Source: Fulvia fulva (taxonomy: Eukaryota > Ascomycota > Dothideomycetes > Mycosphaerellales > Mycosphaerellaceae). Taken from it: a stretch of DNA of 64,000 nucleotides. The stretch covers positions 4,006,493 through 4,070,492 of the forward strand of contig NC_063020.1 in the NCBI RefSeq assembly GCF_020509005.1, in the 5' to 3' direction. This document shows positions 46,246 through 58,672 of the stretch, in pieces (the stretch's first letter is position 1; every line of letters starts with the position of its first letter). Position numbers and translations under genes: made by a program. Under the pieces are notes generated by a model. That model searched no databases. It worked only from the letters and a program-made list of their open reading frames with translations, and was not told the origin of the DNA.

Positions 46246-47652
46246 ATGCTAAGATCTCTGGCTCATCGCTCCCGCATTGCAAACCGGCAACTCGGACTTC
46301 TGGTACAAGCACCTGGCATCAGACAACATGAAAGACCGCGTAGTCCACTCACCGGCTGGACCCGCTCTCTGCATCGGCGTCCTGTGGTGATACGCAAAGT
46401 AGACCTGCAGTCTGGAGATGGCCGTCTCTTACTCTGGGATGACGATGGCAAACCACCAGAAGCATTCTATGACCGGTACTTGAGCATTTTGGTGAAATCT
46501 CGACCCCGAGAGGCAAGCGTATGGGTCAACGAGCTTGATCTCGCCGCTTGCCAGGACGTCCTGCCGCATGATTTGGGACCGGATCCGTTGCAATGTTTCC
46601 AGAGCGCTCACACAGAACTAGCGTTGGCTGGTCATTGCCTGGAAGCTTTTGTGATTGGCCAACACAGACTAGCCTCGTGCTTGGCGGAGGCAAGATCTAA
46701 CATCGCGGCAAGCAAAGCCGGCGTCAAAGGTCTTCTATGGCTCGTCAAGAGGCCCGACTACAAGCAGCTAGATCTTGCGCTACAGCCACGCTTCCTTCGC
46801 GCCCTCATACATTGTCTGGTGGCCGAGGGCAATGCAAGCGATATCCTAACATGGTTGCACCTGCCCGTTGGGGACGACACACTGTCCATGCAGTCACGTC
46901 TCGCTCGTACTTGGAAGGGTATTGCGTTGCGTAAGGTACTTGTAAGCAGTCGATTCTGGGCCGATAACGACATACGTGCCTCCATCAGCGCTTGCACCAT
47001 AGCAACACGGGCGGACAGAAGAGGAACAAGATCTGAGCCGCAGAGTCATGTGCCTAAACATCCCGCGGGATCTTGATTGTTGAATCAACTCGCCACCGGC
47101 GACAACAGTCTCATAGATCCCAAGCAGTACAGGGCGTTCTACCACACTCTCGTCTTCTTCATGGTTCATGATCCTGTCCACAAGCTTTACAACACAGCAC
47201 TATTAGACCTCCACCACCCGGTCGAGCCAAGCCCAGAATCTGGTCTCGAATTCCTGGCCGCTGTGACCGACGCACCCCCCGGTGCAGACTTCACACACGA
47301 GTGGTTGAATCCGCCGAACACAAAGGTGGGAAACAACGCGTTCTGGTTCCTGGTGAAATTGGCACAATGCTTGAACAGACGCCAACAGCGCGATCTTGCC
47401 AGAACCGTTATCGACTTTGGTGTTTCGAGATTTCCGGCTTACTTTCGTGCCGGCAAGCCGGAAACTTTCGGTTCTGCGCAGAGGGAAACGTTGCAGCAGA
47501 AGGGCTTTGGGGCGTATGGGGCGGGCGCTCGAAAAGATAAGCAGGCGACAAAGTTAGCACTGGAACGACGTGGAGCACTCCTAGCAGCTCTGGATGATAT
47601 GCAAACTTCGAAGCGTTCGCCCGCACAATCAACAGCCAAGCAACGTCGATAG
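46246..47652 (+). pseudogene. unknown, mitochondrial-type presequence, one nonsense codon
   Basis: From the ATG at 46246 a frame runs to 47652 with one stop, TGA at 47074-47076. The N-terminus is basic and Arg-rich without acids (MLRSLAHRSRIANRQ to RSLHRRP), like a mitochondrial presequence. The sequence on both sides is coherent: before, KGLLWLVKRPDYKQL and LTWLHLPVG; after, LLNQLATGDNSLIDPKQYR, HTLVFFMVHDP and NAFWFLVKLAQCLN, with alternating hydrophobic helices that suggest a helical-repeat (PPR/TPR-like) fold. TGG or CGA to TGA would explain the stop; no GT-AG intron removes it. Family not recognised. If the stop is a sequencing error, this is an intact 468-residue protein. Confidence 0.55.
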
Positions 47653-48502
47653 CAGCAATTTTTCAAATCTGGTCGACTCGCCGCTACATCGACATCATCC
47701 TCGGGGCTTCTGATTATGTGGCTTCCGCCCGAGGCATGTGGAAGTCAAGGGCTCAGCTCGAGGAACGTAGTCGCCGGGTCGGGATGACTATCACTACAGT
47801 CCACGAGCCTACATCAAGCTCTGTCATACCATCGGAGATCCCAGAGTACTATGAGAAATCCCATACGTACTGCTATCACAAGTGTCACAAACATCGACCA
47901 TTCAACCGAAGTCTGAGGGCAAACAAGCTGTCGACTTCCTGAGTGCCTACTTCCACGCAACCAGAGCACTTTGATGGGCATGGGACAACTGCTCGCAAGT
48001 GCCCCCTCCGGCCACTTCTCGATTGATGCCATGTAGGGATAGCACGAGGCAGATTTGATTGGACGGCGGTACACTTCGAATGCCATTCGTCGAAAGCGGA
48101 TCAGAGCCAACAGTCCTCAGCATCAGAAAGCTATTTACGGTCCTGCGAGGTAGGAGCAAGGGCTGTTGGCAAAGTCTGTTGCCGGTCGGGTCATTGCAAC
48201 CATTGACCTTCGCAGTTGGGTTCTTCAAGATCGCGGAGATGAGGTGACCTGCGCCCAATTCGAGCAACAATATTCTGACAAACAGAGGTAAAGGACGCGC
48301 TCGGCGGCAACGAACTTTGTCCACAGCCCTTGGAGTATGCATGAGGCAAAGCGGCGCCTATTCAACAAGTTTGGCGTGCTCGGCGAATGGTCGGAAAGTT
48401 CCGTGGCCCACATCTCACTGCGCCGCACCAAACCAACACCATACTTCACCTCAAAACTTCCGTGCCAGCAACGGCGCAACGACATCCTCACATGACTTCC
48501 AC
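47653..48502. other. intergenic
   Basis: No gene supported; small open frames lack motifs. The right end is the likely promoter and leader of the F-box-type gene starting at 48503. Confidence 0.4.
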
Positions 48503-49784
48503 ATGTCGGCAGCATTCGAGATTCCATCTGACGTGCTGTTGCTCGTCTTTGAGCAGCTCGTGGGCGACAGCGCCACATCGTCGAGCGCCAGCCTGACTTC
48601 TCGAGCATGGCACACTCATGCAATACCATTTCTACTCCAGGACGTCGACATCAGCTGTCACAATAGAGGGCGAATGCTCGACTTTGAGGACGACACAATC
48701 TTTCGTCGTGCCTACGCTGACTTTTCGGATCGATGGCCGCCTCGCCAATCTTCAAATGTGCGCCACGACTGGCTCCCACGGGACTTGGTCACTCGACAAC
48801 GAGCGCTCCTGCACTTGATCATCGATCACTATGACCGAGCCAGATATGTGCGCTCGCTAACATGGACTCTGGTTTGGATGGCAGACGAAGAGACACAGCA
48901 GGACATCGACCGGCAGACCTGGAATGTATTCCAGGCTTTGGCCAACGTCACTCGCCTTGATCTGGCCTCTCTCCACGAGATCTGGGATCAACCCTTCATT
49001 CGTCAGACACCAAGCAGAATGTTCTCGGCTGTTACTGACCTTCGGCTCGTCGGCTGGATGCACCGGGGGCTCGTTCGCAGCATACTGGACGGTCTCGACT
49101 GCGCGAGGCTATCTGTGCTGAAGTTCGACTACTTGCAGGACGAGCGCGCTCTTCCAGATGGCAGTCCGATGCCAGAAGAGCTCAATCTAGAGTACGCCCA
49201 TAGTGCTCAGAACAACTTCAGCTTAGAAGATACAGTACTGGTCAGTCATGAGCTTTGGGACCGTCAGGAAGCGGGCACGGCAGCCATATTTCCCGGTCCG
49301 ATGTGGACGCCGTCTAGACTGCTTTCTCTACCATACGCTCTTTAGCGCGACCGCAGAGCTCATCAGCGGTGCACGAAAGACGTTGCGATCTTTGACTGTC
49401 ATACTGGGTGAGGCACCAGCGCTCTACGAACGGAGTGAGACAGAATGTGCGACCGGACGTCACCACTTCAATGCTGGTTATCGGCCGCAATGCATCAGTC
49501 TCGCTGCATTCCCATTGGGAAGTCTGCTCTCAGTTTTGAACAAAGAGTTCTTTCCCCGACTTATCACAGTCGGGTTACAAGGCTTCTACCTTCTGCAGCA
49601 TGCGAACGAGTGGGACAAGAGGCAAGCACACATCGTCAAAGTCTTCGAACTGATCGCAGGGACCCCCTCCGGTACTGGCTCCATTGACATACGCCATGTT
49701 GATTATCGCCCGGTCTTCGCGGGCTATGATTATGGAAGCATTGGTCAATTTGATCACTACGGAGATCTACTTCGACAAAGTTAA
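48503..49784 (+). pseudogene. F-box/LRR-like protein, tandem copy 1, internal deletion
   Basis: Starts MSAAFEIPSDVLLLVFEQLVGD, an F-box-like motif, followed by SLTSRAWHTHAIPFLLQDV and a long body with leucine-rich-like blocks (LDLASLHEIW, LRLVGWMHRGLV, LSVLKFDYLQDE). The frame stops at 49345. Homology to the tandem copy at 50040-51334 resumes in another frame (ISGARKTLRSLTVILGEAP to FPLGSLLSVLNKEFFPRL). Comparison shows that about 75-80 bp present in copy 2 (after WYPLRY, up to the TLFQGV region) are missing here, shifting the frame. Probably non-functional. F-box proteins act as SCF substrate adaptors; target unknown. Confidence 0.65.
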
Positions 49785-50039
49785 GCAATAACCTCTAGTA
49801 GTAACATTCTTCATATCGCTTCGCATATGCCGAAGCTTTGCTAGTGTGCGCTGACGTAAGTTCATAATTGGCAGCTTCATGTGATCTACCTCCCTACATG
49901 TACCTCCAAGCACGCTAGCTGTGCCACATGCCTCTCTCAGGCTCCAGCTTCGACTTTCTTTCATCCTCGTTGTATAACCTACCGCGGCGATGACTACAGA
50001 CATTCTCATGATGGACTTGGCATTACGCCCTGTGAAAAA

Positions 50040-51334
50040 ATGACATACCCTCTGACGTGCTTTGCCACGTCTTCGCACAGCTCATTGGTGACAACACTAC
50101 ACTCTCTACGATGACCCTCGTTTCAAGAACATGGCATGCTCTATCTATTCCCTACTTGCTCCAGAACGTTGAACCGGGCTCACACAACCACGGTCAGTTG
50201 GTCCCATTCCTGGGCTCCATGGAAATTCTTGAGATGGATCACTCCGGCATTCTCATCCGGCAACGCACCTTCCTACGTCTGATGACTGCCAAACCAGAAC
50301 TGGCTAGACATGTCCACAATCTGACCTGGACGTTTTTCTGGCAAGACGAGAATGAGAAAGGACCCACCGCTCTGGACCGAGAGACTTGGAACGTATTCAG
50401 CAGATTAGAGAACGTAACAAGTCCGGATCTGGCGCAGTATACCAACGTCGACGCGTGCCATGATCCACTGGTGCGACAGAACCCACCCAGGATGTTTCCG
50501 AGAGTGACTAGCCTTCGTCTCGAAGGATGGATGCATCGGAGACTTGTTACTGCGATCATGACTTCCATCTGTCCTAGCAAACTTCGCAGCTTGAAGCTTG
50601 ACGGTCTCAATGATGAGGGTTTGCTGCCGGATGGGCATTCTATGGTTGTGCAGATCGAGAGACAGTACGCCCGAGACATCAGTCGTGCTCGGCCTGGAGA
50701 TCTGTCTCCTTTCGACGACGATATGGTACAACGACAGAAGCTGGGCTCTGCCTGTAGCTTCTCAGGACCAACGTGGTACCCATTACGATACCTGGCAGGG
50801 TTCCGACTCGACTCACTGTCTACACTGGACGTCCAGCTGTCTCCGTTGTCAGGAAGGGATGATCGTAACTACTTGACGCTCTTTCAGGGAGTCGCGGATG
50901 TTCTCCGTACTGCCAGGCAGAGCTTGACTTTCGTTCGGATCGCCTTCGGCGAGAGTCCTCAGCATCATGGGCCGATCAGCAGTGGGTGTGGCAATGCACG
51001 GGCAGGGTGGGTCCGGTATCAGCCGCAGTGTGTAGCCATGGCCTCGATATTCTCGCTCTATGTCCTCCCCGTGCTGTGCGACGAGCACTTTCCGCGGCTG
51101 GCGAAGCACGATTGTGAAGGCTTTCGTCTGATAAAGGATCTTGGTGGAGATCCGAGGAACCTGGAGCGTGGAGACAGCATTCGAGAGTACCAACAAGCAC
51201 TTCTGCTCCCTGATGTGTCGATCATGGCGAAGGCTTGTGTCGATTATCGTTGGATCGGGCAACACGGAATTTCAGACCATCATCCACATCCAGAGAGCTT
51301 GGGACAGGTAACAAACATCTTTTTGAGCAGCTGA
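50040..51334 (+). pseudogene. F-box/LRR-like protein, tandem copy 2, start frameshifted
   Basis: The homologous frame is open from 50036 to 51334 (DIPSDVLCHVFAQLIGD, LVSRTWHALSIPYLLQNV, LRLEGWMHRRLV, LRSLKLDGLNDEG, CVAMASIFSLYVLPVLCDEHFPRL) but has no ATG. The ATG at 50040 corresponds to the start of copy 1, yet about 13 nt after it are missing compared with copy 1, so it opens the wrong frame; a TGA at 50033 closes the correct frame upstream. The body is otherwise complete and undamaged, so the lesion may be recent. An upstream exon is an alternative that I could not find. Confidence 0.6.
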
Positions 51335-51635
51335 TATGTATGAAGAATGCAGGTACTACATACACGATGCCGTACTCGGGTAAACGCTGCCAGCAAGGCT
51401 GTGGTCAGCAATATTTGACTGTTTCCGAGCCAGATTGAGGACAGCGTGACTCATACCTACCTCACCTCCATATCTGAACGATACCTTCCACGATCCAGCA
51501 AGTACCACAGAACATAATCGAAAGGGTACAAAACAACCCACACACAAGCAAGACCCCACCACTTTTGTACCGCAACCCCAAATCCGCTGCACAGCACCCC
51601 TCACCACCTTCGAAGCACCCCAAGCGCTTTGTACA
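51335..51635. other. intergenic
   Basis: 301 bp without a supported gene; C/A-rich leader-like sequence (CACACAAGCAAGACCCC) precedes the next start at 51636. Confidence 0.4.
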
Positions 51636-52199
51636 ATGCCCACCCCCTACCGCAAAATCGGCCGCGGCGCATGCGAAAGCGTAAAACCAGGTGCACCACC
51701 ATCACGATACTTCAAGCTCCGCAACAAGCCCTTACACCTCAACCAACTCCGCGCCTTGCGGTGTCCAGTGGAAGTCTACGCCCGCGCCGTGGCCGACGCA
51801 CTAGCGCTTCTCTACTGGGACGCTCAAGTTGACGCGCACGATGTGGAGTTCGTGCTTGCGCCGAAGGGGTCTCGTCATCGGGAGAGCGCTTGCTGGGATC
51901 ATGAGATACTTGGAGAGCACACAATGTGGATCCTCGACTTCGACCTCGTGCGGAAAATCGATTTGAATGAACAAGGGGTGGAAAAGTGTGTGCAGGCTTT
52001 TTCGATGAATGATAGTTACTACCCACGACCTGGCGGGCTGGATGCAGGGCTGTGGGCGGTGTTTAAGACAAGGTTTCTCGAGAGTAGTGAGGTTGTCCTT
52101 GGTGCCAGTGAGCTTCCGCGGCTATTAGTCAGGCGGTTGGAGGAAGAGGGAGTGAAGAGGCGGGAGAGGGCTAGGGCGCTGAATGAGGAGGGGGAGTGA
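51636..52199 (+). CDS. DUF3669-type protein, shortened
   Basis: 187 residues. The start (YRKIGRGACESVKPG) resembles the glycine-loop-like N-terminus of fungal DUF3669 proteins, and the second half matches their C-terminal domain: CPVEVYARAVADALALLYW, VDAHDVEFVLAP, TMWILDFDLVRKID, GVEKCVQAFSMNDSYYPRP, LWAVFKTRFLESSEVVLG. Family members are usually about twice as long, so the middle appears to be missing, joined in frame. The kinase-like hints (IGRG, LDFD) are only resemblance. Frame is open, but function of the short form is doubtful. It is the last gene before the distal AT-rich block. Confidence 0.6.
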   Translation: MPTPYRKIGRGACESVKPGAPPSRYFKLRNKPLHLNQLRALRCPVEVYARAVADALALLYWDAQVDAHDVEFVLAPKGSRHRESACWDHEILGEHTMWILDFDLVRKIDLNEQGVEKCVQAFSMNDSYYPRPGGLDAGLWAVFKTRFLESSEVVLGASELPRLLVRRLEEEGVKRRERARALNEEGE

Positions 52200-52430
52200 G
52201 AAAGCTTCGAGCTGAGAGTCACGTTTCCTGGTACCAATATATTTATGCAGCTTACGAAAGGCCGATGCGTGTTTTGGGCTGGATCAATACGCTTTTGCTC
52301 CTGTGTGATAGCTTCCGAGTGCTTTCTTCCTCCATCTCAACTGCCTGTTCTCTGCGATCGACGCCCGCCTCAAGCATCCTCCTTCTACAAGCACTCTAAC
52401 ACCCGCACCAACATCTAATTTATTCTATGC

Positions 52431-52723
52431 GGTGAAATACTCCTATGTCCCTTATTGTGTCGGTAAATACCGCTATATCCTCTTATGTCAAAAAAGTTTC
52501 TCCCGTAGCCCTCGTATTGTTATAATATACTACGGTGTCCCTCGTTACTATATAGTAGTCGTATTATCGCGCGAATATTCAGTCCTATTATAGAATATAC
52601 GTCTTAGAGGTTTTATAACATGTAAAAGTTAGAAAAGTATATAAATAAATAAATATATCTATAATGCCTATCTAGCTCTTAAAAAGTCTACGAGGCCGGG
52701 GGCTATTACGGAAGAGAGAGGAG
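52431..52723. repeat. degenerate minisatellite at AT-rich block edge (copy 2)
   Basis: Begins GGTGAAATACTCCTATGTCC, matching the start at 21836, followed by the same series of diverged units of about 30 bp to about 52560, then TA-rich DNA with a TAAATAAATAAATA stretch (about 52641). Ends at the Gypsy 5' LTR. It marks the point where normal composition changes to RIP-mutated DNA. Confidence 0.65.
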
Positions 52724-52899
52724 TGTCATAGTCTCCCTATAGAGTGTATAGAAGGTAGGGACATAAGAGCCTTAGAGTGCTTAGAAGTCGTTAAGAAGTG
52801 AAAGTCTAGCTTAGTATATAAGCGCTAAGAATTATATACCCCGTAATATTTACTACGGGACCTAGCCCTCTAAATTTACTACTCTACTAAATCTTAACA
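52724..52899 (+). repeat. Gypsy 5' LTR
   Basis: 176 bp, TGTCAT to TTAACA. Nearly identical to 58495-58670 apart from C-to-T and G-to-A changes. The primer-binding site should start at or just after 52900; the tRNA could not be named. Confidence 0.85.
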
Positions 52900-55800
52900 G
52901 ATTCACTTCGGCTCGTAACTATATAACTCACGGTACTCCCGCGAGTACCCGCGACTACGCTAGATCCTAGAAGAAGTACGTAGAAGACTCGGAACGTAGG
53001 GCAGGTTAGAATAAGGTTTTAAGTAAAGCTACTAAGCGCGGCTTCGTACGGGCTAGCCCTATTAATACGGGGACACGTACTCGCGAGGGTCGCGTATAAA
53101 TATCTAGCCTTCCCTAGGCCTCTCTTGCTTTCTTCGTCTTTCGTTTTATATAGCAATTATACTATACCCTTTTATATCTATACTTCGTACCTACATTCTC
53201 GCTTTTACCCTTATATCTTATAGGCTAGGCTCTCGCCCTAACATCACGAAAGACTAACAAACCGTTAACTACTCGAGTCATCCTTATAGGTGACTACGCC
53301 ACCGATAGAGGTATTAACCTCGACAACTAGGACACTCTATTCCACTTTAGCGAGTAGACTAATATCCCCTTCTCGAACGCCGCTACCTTCGGTACCTAGG
53401 CAAACGCTAACCCCGACACCGCCTACGCTCTTATTAACCGCACCGTCTCCTCTTTCCGCGAGACCGCCTAGTAGGTCGAGCAAGCAAACAACTAAGTAAC
53501 ATACCTTTAAGGTATTATAAACACCTTCTAGAACCTCGCCCCGTACGCCGACGATAACCGCCGCTAGTACTTCTCTAAGAAGGTTAACGACCTAGACGAG
53601 TTCGACGGTAATAAGAGCAAGTTTAAGGCATTTAAGACATAGCTTACTATCAAGCTATTAGCTAATGCCGACCACTTTCCGTAAGAGAAGGACAAAGTCA
53701 CGTACGTCTTCTCCCTCCTTCGGGGAGACGCCGCGGCTTAGGTATAATACTACATCGATAACGTTACGTAGACTATTAGCTACCCGGACGTCCTCACCTT
53801 AATACAGGACCTCCGTGCTGCCTTTAGTGATCTAGACCGTAGAGCTACCGCCTAGAACGCTATCTATAACCTCTTCTAGAAGAACAAGAGCTTCGCCGAG
53901 TACCTCGCGGCCTTTAACCGCGACATCGGGTTCACCGGCTATAACGAAGAGACTAAGAAGAGCACTCTCCGCCGTGGTTTGTTAGTAGAGCTTCTTCGAG
54001 CCCTCGAGGACAAGGACGTCGGTACTATAAGCTTCCGTAAGCTCGTCGAGACCTACTAGCGCCTCGACTCTAATATAAAACATACCGCCTCTCTCCTCGC
54101 TTCCCGTTCTTAAGGTCGTTAGCCTCGTAGTCCCGGAAGCCACTTCGCTACTCTACTAGGCGCCGCCGCTCCTACGGCTCTCCCTCCCGTCTCTATAGGT
54201 AACGCTATAGATCTTAGCGCTAGTGCCGCCGTCCCTCGAGTCTAGGGCCTCGTTAACGGTAAGCTTACTTCCGAAGAGAAGCTTCGCCGTCGCTAGGCCG
54301 GACTCTACACCTACTACGGCGGTCTAGGCTATATCGTAGCTAACTGTCCGTAGCTCGCTACCCGTAACGCCCGTAACCCGGTTCGCGGCGCTATCGGCGC
54401 TATCGAGCCTACTCCTACTACTCCCGCTAAGTAGGAAAAAGCCTAGGTCTTCCTTATCGACGCGATGAAGACTAAGAACAACGTTTACCGAAAGTAAAGA
54501 GAGGAAGGAAGTTAAGGATCAATATAGTATAGCTAGACCTATACGACGAGACGGGCAAGGACTACGCTTATAAACCGTTCGTTACGAATATAAATATCGG
54601 CTCAAAGAAACTCTCTTCTTCCAATCTCACTCTTATAGACACTAGCATACTAGGCGAGTCTTTTATAGACTATAAACTCGCGACCTCTCTTAACCTCGAA
54701 CCCTAGGAACTAAAGTACCCTCGTACCCTTAAACTCTTTAACGGCACGGAGACTACTACTAGTAAGATTACTTATATTATATACACGTTAATCACCCTCG
54801 GAGGCAAGCGTATGTCGATTACTAGCTTCCTTACGTCCCTACCGTATTAGAAGTTTATCCTCGGCCTCCCCTAGTTTAGACGACACCGACCTATTATCGA
54901 CTAGACTTCCCTTACTATCAGCTTCTCTCTAGAAGTTCCTCCGGCACCTCCGCCTTCTCCGCCGCCTTAGCGCGGTCCTAAGTATACTAAGATCTTCTAG
55001 GTAAACGCCGCTACCTTCACTACTACTACTAAGTAGCCTAAAGCTTAAGTCTTCGCCGCCTCTCTCCGCGATATCGACATCGCCCTCGAGAAGCTCGATA
55101 AGAAGCGTACACCTACCGACCCTACTACGAAGGTCCCTCCTTAGGCATACTATATCCTCTACGTATTCGATACTAAAGCCGTAGACGAGCTGCCTCCTTA
55201 TCGCCCTTACGACTACAAGATTAAGCTAGAAGAAGGTATAGAGATACCGTTCGGACCGCTATATTCTATGTCCCGAGAAGAGCTTATCGTCCTTAAGAGA
55301 TACCTCGAAGAGAACCTAAAGAAGGGGTTTATTCGAGCGAGCCGTTCTAGCGCTAGTAGTCCCGTTATGTTCGTTAAGAAGCCCGGCGGTAGCCTACGCT
55401 TCTACGTAGACTACCGAGGCTTAAACGCTATTATAAAGAAGAACCGCTACCTAATACCGTTGATTTAGGAGACGCTCGAGCGCCTCTCTAAGGCCAAGTA
55501 CTTCACTAAGCTCGATGTTATCGCTACGTTTAATAAGCTACGAATAGTAGAAGGACACGAGTATCTTATAGCCTTCCGTACTCGCTACGGGCTATTCGAG
55601 TTGCTCGTTATACCCTTCGGCGTTTATAACGGGCCTAGTACCTTCTAGAACTTTATTAACGACATCCTTTAGGAGTTCCTTAATCAGTTCTATACTACCT
55701 ATATCGACGACATCCTAGTCTATAGCGAGACTAAGGAGGAGCACCGCGAGCACGTCTATAAGGTCCTTTAGAAGCTCGTAGACGCCGGCTTATAGCTCGA

Positions 55801-58494
55801 TATCGACAAGTACGAGTTTAAGAAGACCGAAGTTAAGTTCCTTAGTTTAATCATTACCGTAGACGGCATTAAGATAGACTAAGAGAAGATCGACGCTATC
55901 GTCGAATAGGATACTCCTACGAACATTAAAGAGGTCTAGGGTTTCCTAGGCTTTACTAACTTCTACCGCCGCTTTATCTACGTATTTTCGGGCGTAGTAC
56001 GCCCTTTAACGAAGCTTACGCGTAAGGGTAAGAAGTTCGCCTAGACCGACGAATGCTAGGAGGCTTTTGACTTGCTTAAAGCCAAGTTTGTTAAGAACCC
56101 GCTTCTATAGCACTTCGATTTCGAACTAGAGACCCGTATAGAGACCGACGTATCCGACGGCGTAGTAGGCGGTGTCCTACTATAACGCCGCTCGCCTAAA
56201 TCCCCCTAGTTACCTATCGCCTTCCTCTCTAAGAAGATAACTACTACGGAGTATAACTACGAGATCTACGACAAGGAGCTTCTCGCTATCGTTAAAGCTT
56301 TCGAAGAGTAGCGCCCCGAGCTCGAAGGCTCTACTATACCCGTCTAAGTAAGCTCCGACTATAAGAACCTCGTCTACTTTATAAAGAGCAAGCTACTTAA
56401 TCATCGCTAGGCCCGCTAGAGCGAGTTCCTCTCCCGGTTCAACTTTGTAATCTCGTATACGCCTAGTAAGGCTAACTCGATAGCCGACGCCCTTACCCGC
56501 CGCCCTAGTAACTCTCTAGTTAATCGAAGAGGGGGCCGGCAAATCGTAGAGTAACAAGTTATTAAAGAGCATAACCTCTCTTCCGAGCTTCGAGAGTACC
56601 TATCGAACGGCTAGTCTACGCTCGCCGCTTCCTTTACTACTCTCGTGCTCGCTCCTACCTACCTTAACGAGAGTAATAATGAATCCGAGCATAAAGAATA
56701 CGCCTCGGACGCTAAGGACTTGAACGATAATAAAGAGGGCTTATTAACGACCGAAGGCTTATCCGAATTAGACTTTAAGGGGTTTAATAATAAGGAGTAA
56801 CCTAAAGGCATTATAGTACGAGTACGAATAGCGTACGATACCGACCTAGTCGCCTAAGAGTTAGTTTAGGCCCTTAAATCTAGCGCGAGGACATTCCCGG
56901 GCTTCTCGCTATCTAAGTACGAGCTCTAGGAAGGTGTCGTCTACTTCCGTAAGAAGCTTTACGTACCGTAGCCCGAAGGCTCTAATATCCGAGCTAAGAT
57001 TCTTCAAATCGTCTACGACTCCGCCTCTAGGGGTTACCTAGGCGTAGCTAAGACCTATAAGCTCCTCGCTAGGTATTACTAGTAGCCGTATTCCTAGAAG
57101 GACGTCCGCCGCTACGTACTAAACTACGCTACTTACCGAAGAGCTAACGCTAACCGCTACCGCCCCTACGGTCTCTTATACCCTCTCCCGGCTCCTAATC
57201 GTCCGTAGAAGTACATTACTATAGACTTTATTACCGATCTTCCTTACGGTAAGACCTTTAGCGGCGTAAAGGTAAAGGCCCTTCTAGTAATCGTAGACCG
57301 TTACTCTAAGGACCGGTATATAATCCCGTACTAGAGTATAACCGTAAAGGAGACTACTCGCTTGTTCTACGAATTCGTCTAGCGCTTTTAAGGCCTCCCG
57401 GATAGTATCACCTCTAATAGAGGCTCCTAGTTTATCTCGTACTTCTAGAAGCGTCTATATACTATCCTAGGTATTAAGTATAGCCTCTCGACTAGTTTTT
57501 AGCTATAGACCGACGGCTAGACCGAAATTACGAACGCTATCCTCGGGTAGGTCCTTCGTTACTTCGTCGACTACTACTAGAAGGATTGGCCTTAGTATAT
57601 CCCTACGGTAGAGTTCGCTACTCGTAACTAGGACTCGGAGACTACTAGCTACTCTCCCTTCTATAGGACGAGAGATTACTACCCTCGTATAGGTATAGAA
57701 CTAGAAGAACCTCTCCCGCCTACCGAAGACGTAAACGAGCAAGTAGTAGACGAGTTCGCTACTATACTCTTATAGATCTATAAAGAAGTCTACGACGAGA
57801 TAGTATACGTATAAGTTATCTACGAGGATCAAGCTAATCGTCGTCGCTAGCTAGCTCCCGACTACTAAGTAGGCGATATAGTCTACCTTAACTCTAAGAA
57901 TATTAAGACGGACCGCCCCTCTAAGAAGCTAAGCTAGAAGAACCTAGGTCCTTTTAAGATTACCGAGCGTATTAGTTTATACGCCTACCGTCTAGCTCTT
58001 CCTACGAACATAAAGATCTACGACGTCTTCTATTCTGTACGCCTTCGGCCGTCGGCTAAGGACCTATTCCCGAACTAAAACTAAGACATACTAGGTCCTC
58101 CCGATAAAGTAGAAGTCGACGAGCCTATTAACCTACCTTCTAACGACTATGCCATCCGTAAGATCCGGGGAATCCGCGTAGAGCCTAACAATATTAAAGG
58201 GCTACCGCCGATTAAGTATAAAGTCGAATAGTAAGGTTACCCTAAGTCGGATACCTTATAGGAACCTATCTAATATATCATCTTTAATCGTTAAGTAATC
58301 GAAGAATACTACGCCCGCGTAGACGGCCTAGAAGTTAATATCGGCAGGCTCTTCGAATCCAAGCTCTTCGACGGGGCTTACTAATAGTATATCGACTATA
58401 ATATTAGGCCTAGGCCTAGTACTAAAGCTAAACATCCTCGATATATAGAACTACTACGGCTTCGTAGGAACTTAGCTTTGTTTAGGGGGGCTAC

Positions 58495-58670
58495 TATTAT
58501 AGTCTCCCTATAGAGTATATAGAAGGTAGGGATAGAAGAGCCTTAGAGTACTTAGAAGTCGTTAAGAAGTAAAAGTCTAGCTTAGTATATAAGCGCTAAG
58601 AATTATATACCCCGTAACATTTACTACGGGACCTAGCCCTCTAAATTTACTACTCTACTAAACCTTAATA
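58495..58670 (+). repeat. Gypsy 3' LTR
   Basis: 176 bp, starts TATTATAG and ends CCTTAATA; both ends show RIP-type changes compared with the 5' LTR (TGTCAT to TATTAT, AACA to AATA). Only two bases (GA) separate it from the Copia 5' LTR. Confidence 0.85.
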
Positions 58671-58672
58671 GA

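Larger units (their letters stand above)
52724..58670 (+). mobile_element. Ty3/Gypsy LTR retrotransposon, RIP-mutated
   Basis: A 5.95-kb element with 176-bp LTRs at 52724-52899 (TGTCATAG to TTAACA) and 58495-58670 (TATTATAG to TTAATA). Gag starts at about 53240. A short open piece of RT (about 55268-55468: [33 protein letters not shown]) is followed by [13 protein letters not shown], the active site YIDDILVYS (about 55703) and RNase H; integrase follows to about 57900. Domain order RT then IN is that of Gypsy. Many TAG and some TAA stops at former Gln and Trp codons inactivate it. A G-run (TTTAGGGGGGCTAC) before the 3' LTR is the polypurine tract. No matching 5-bp target duplication was found. 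Confidence 0.88.
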
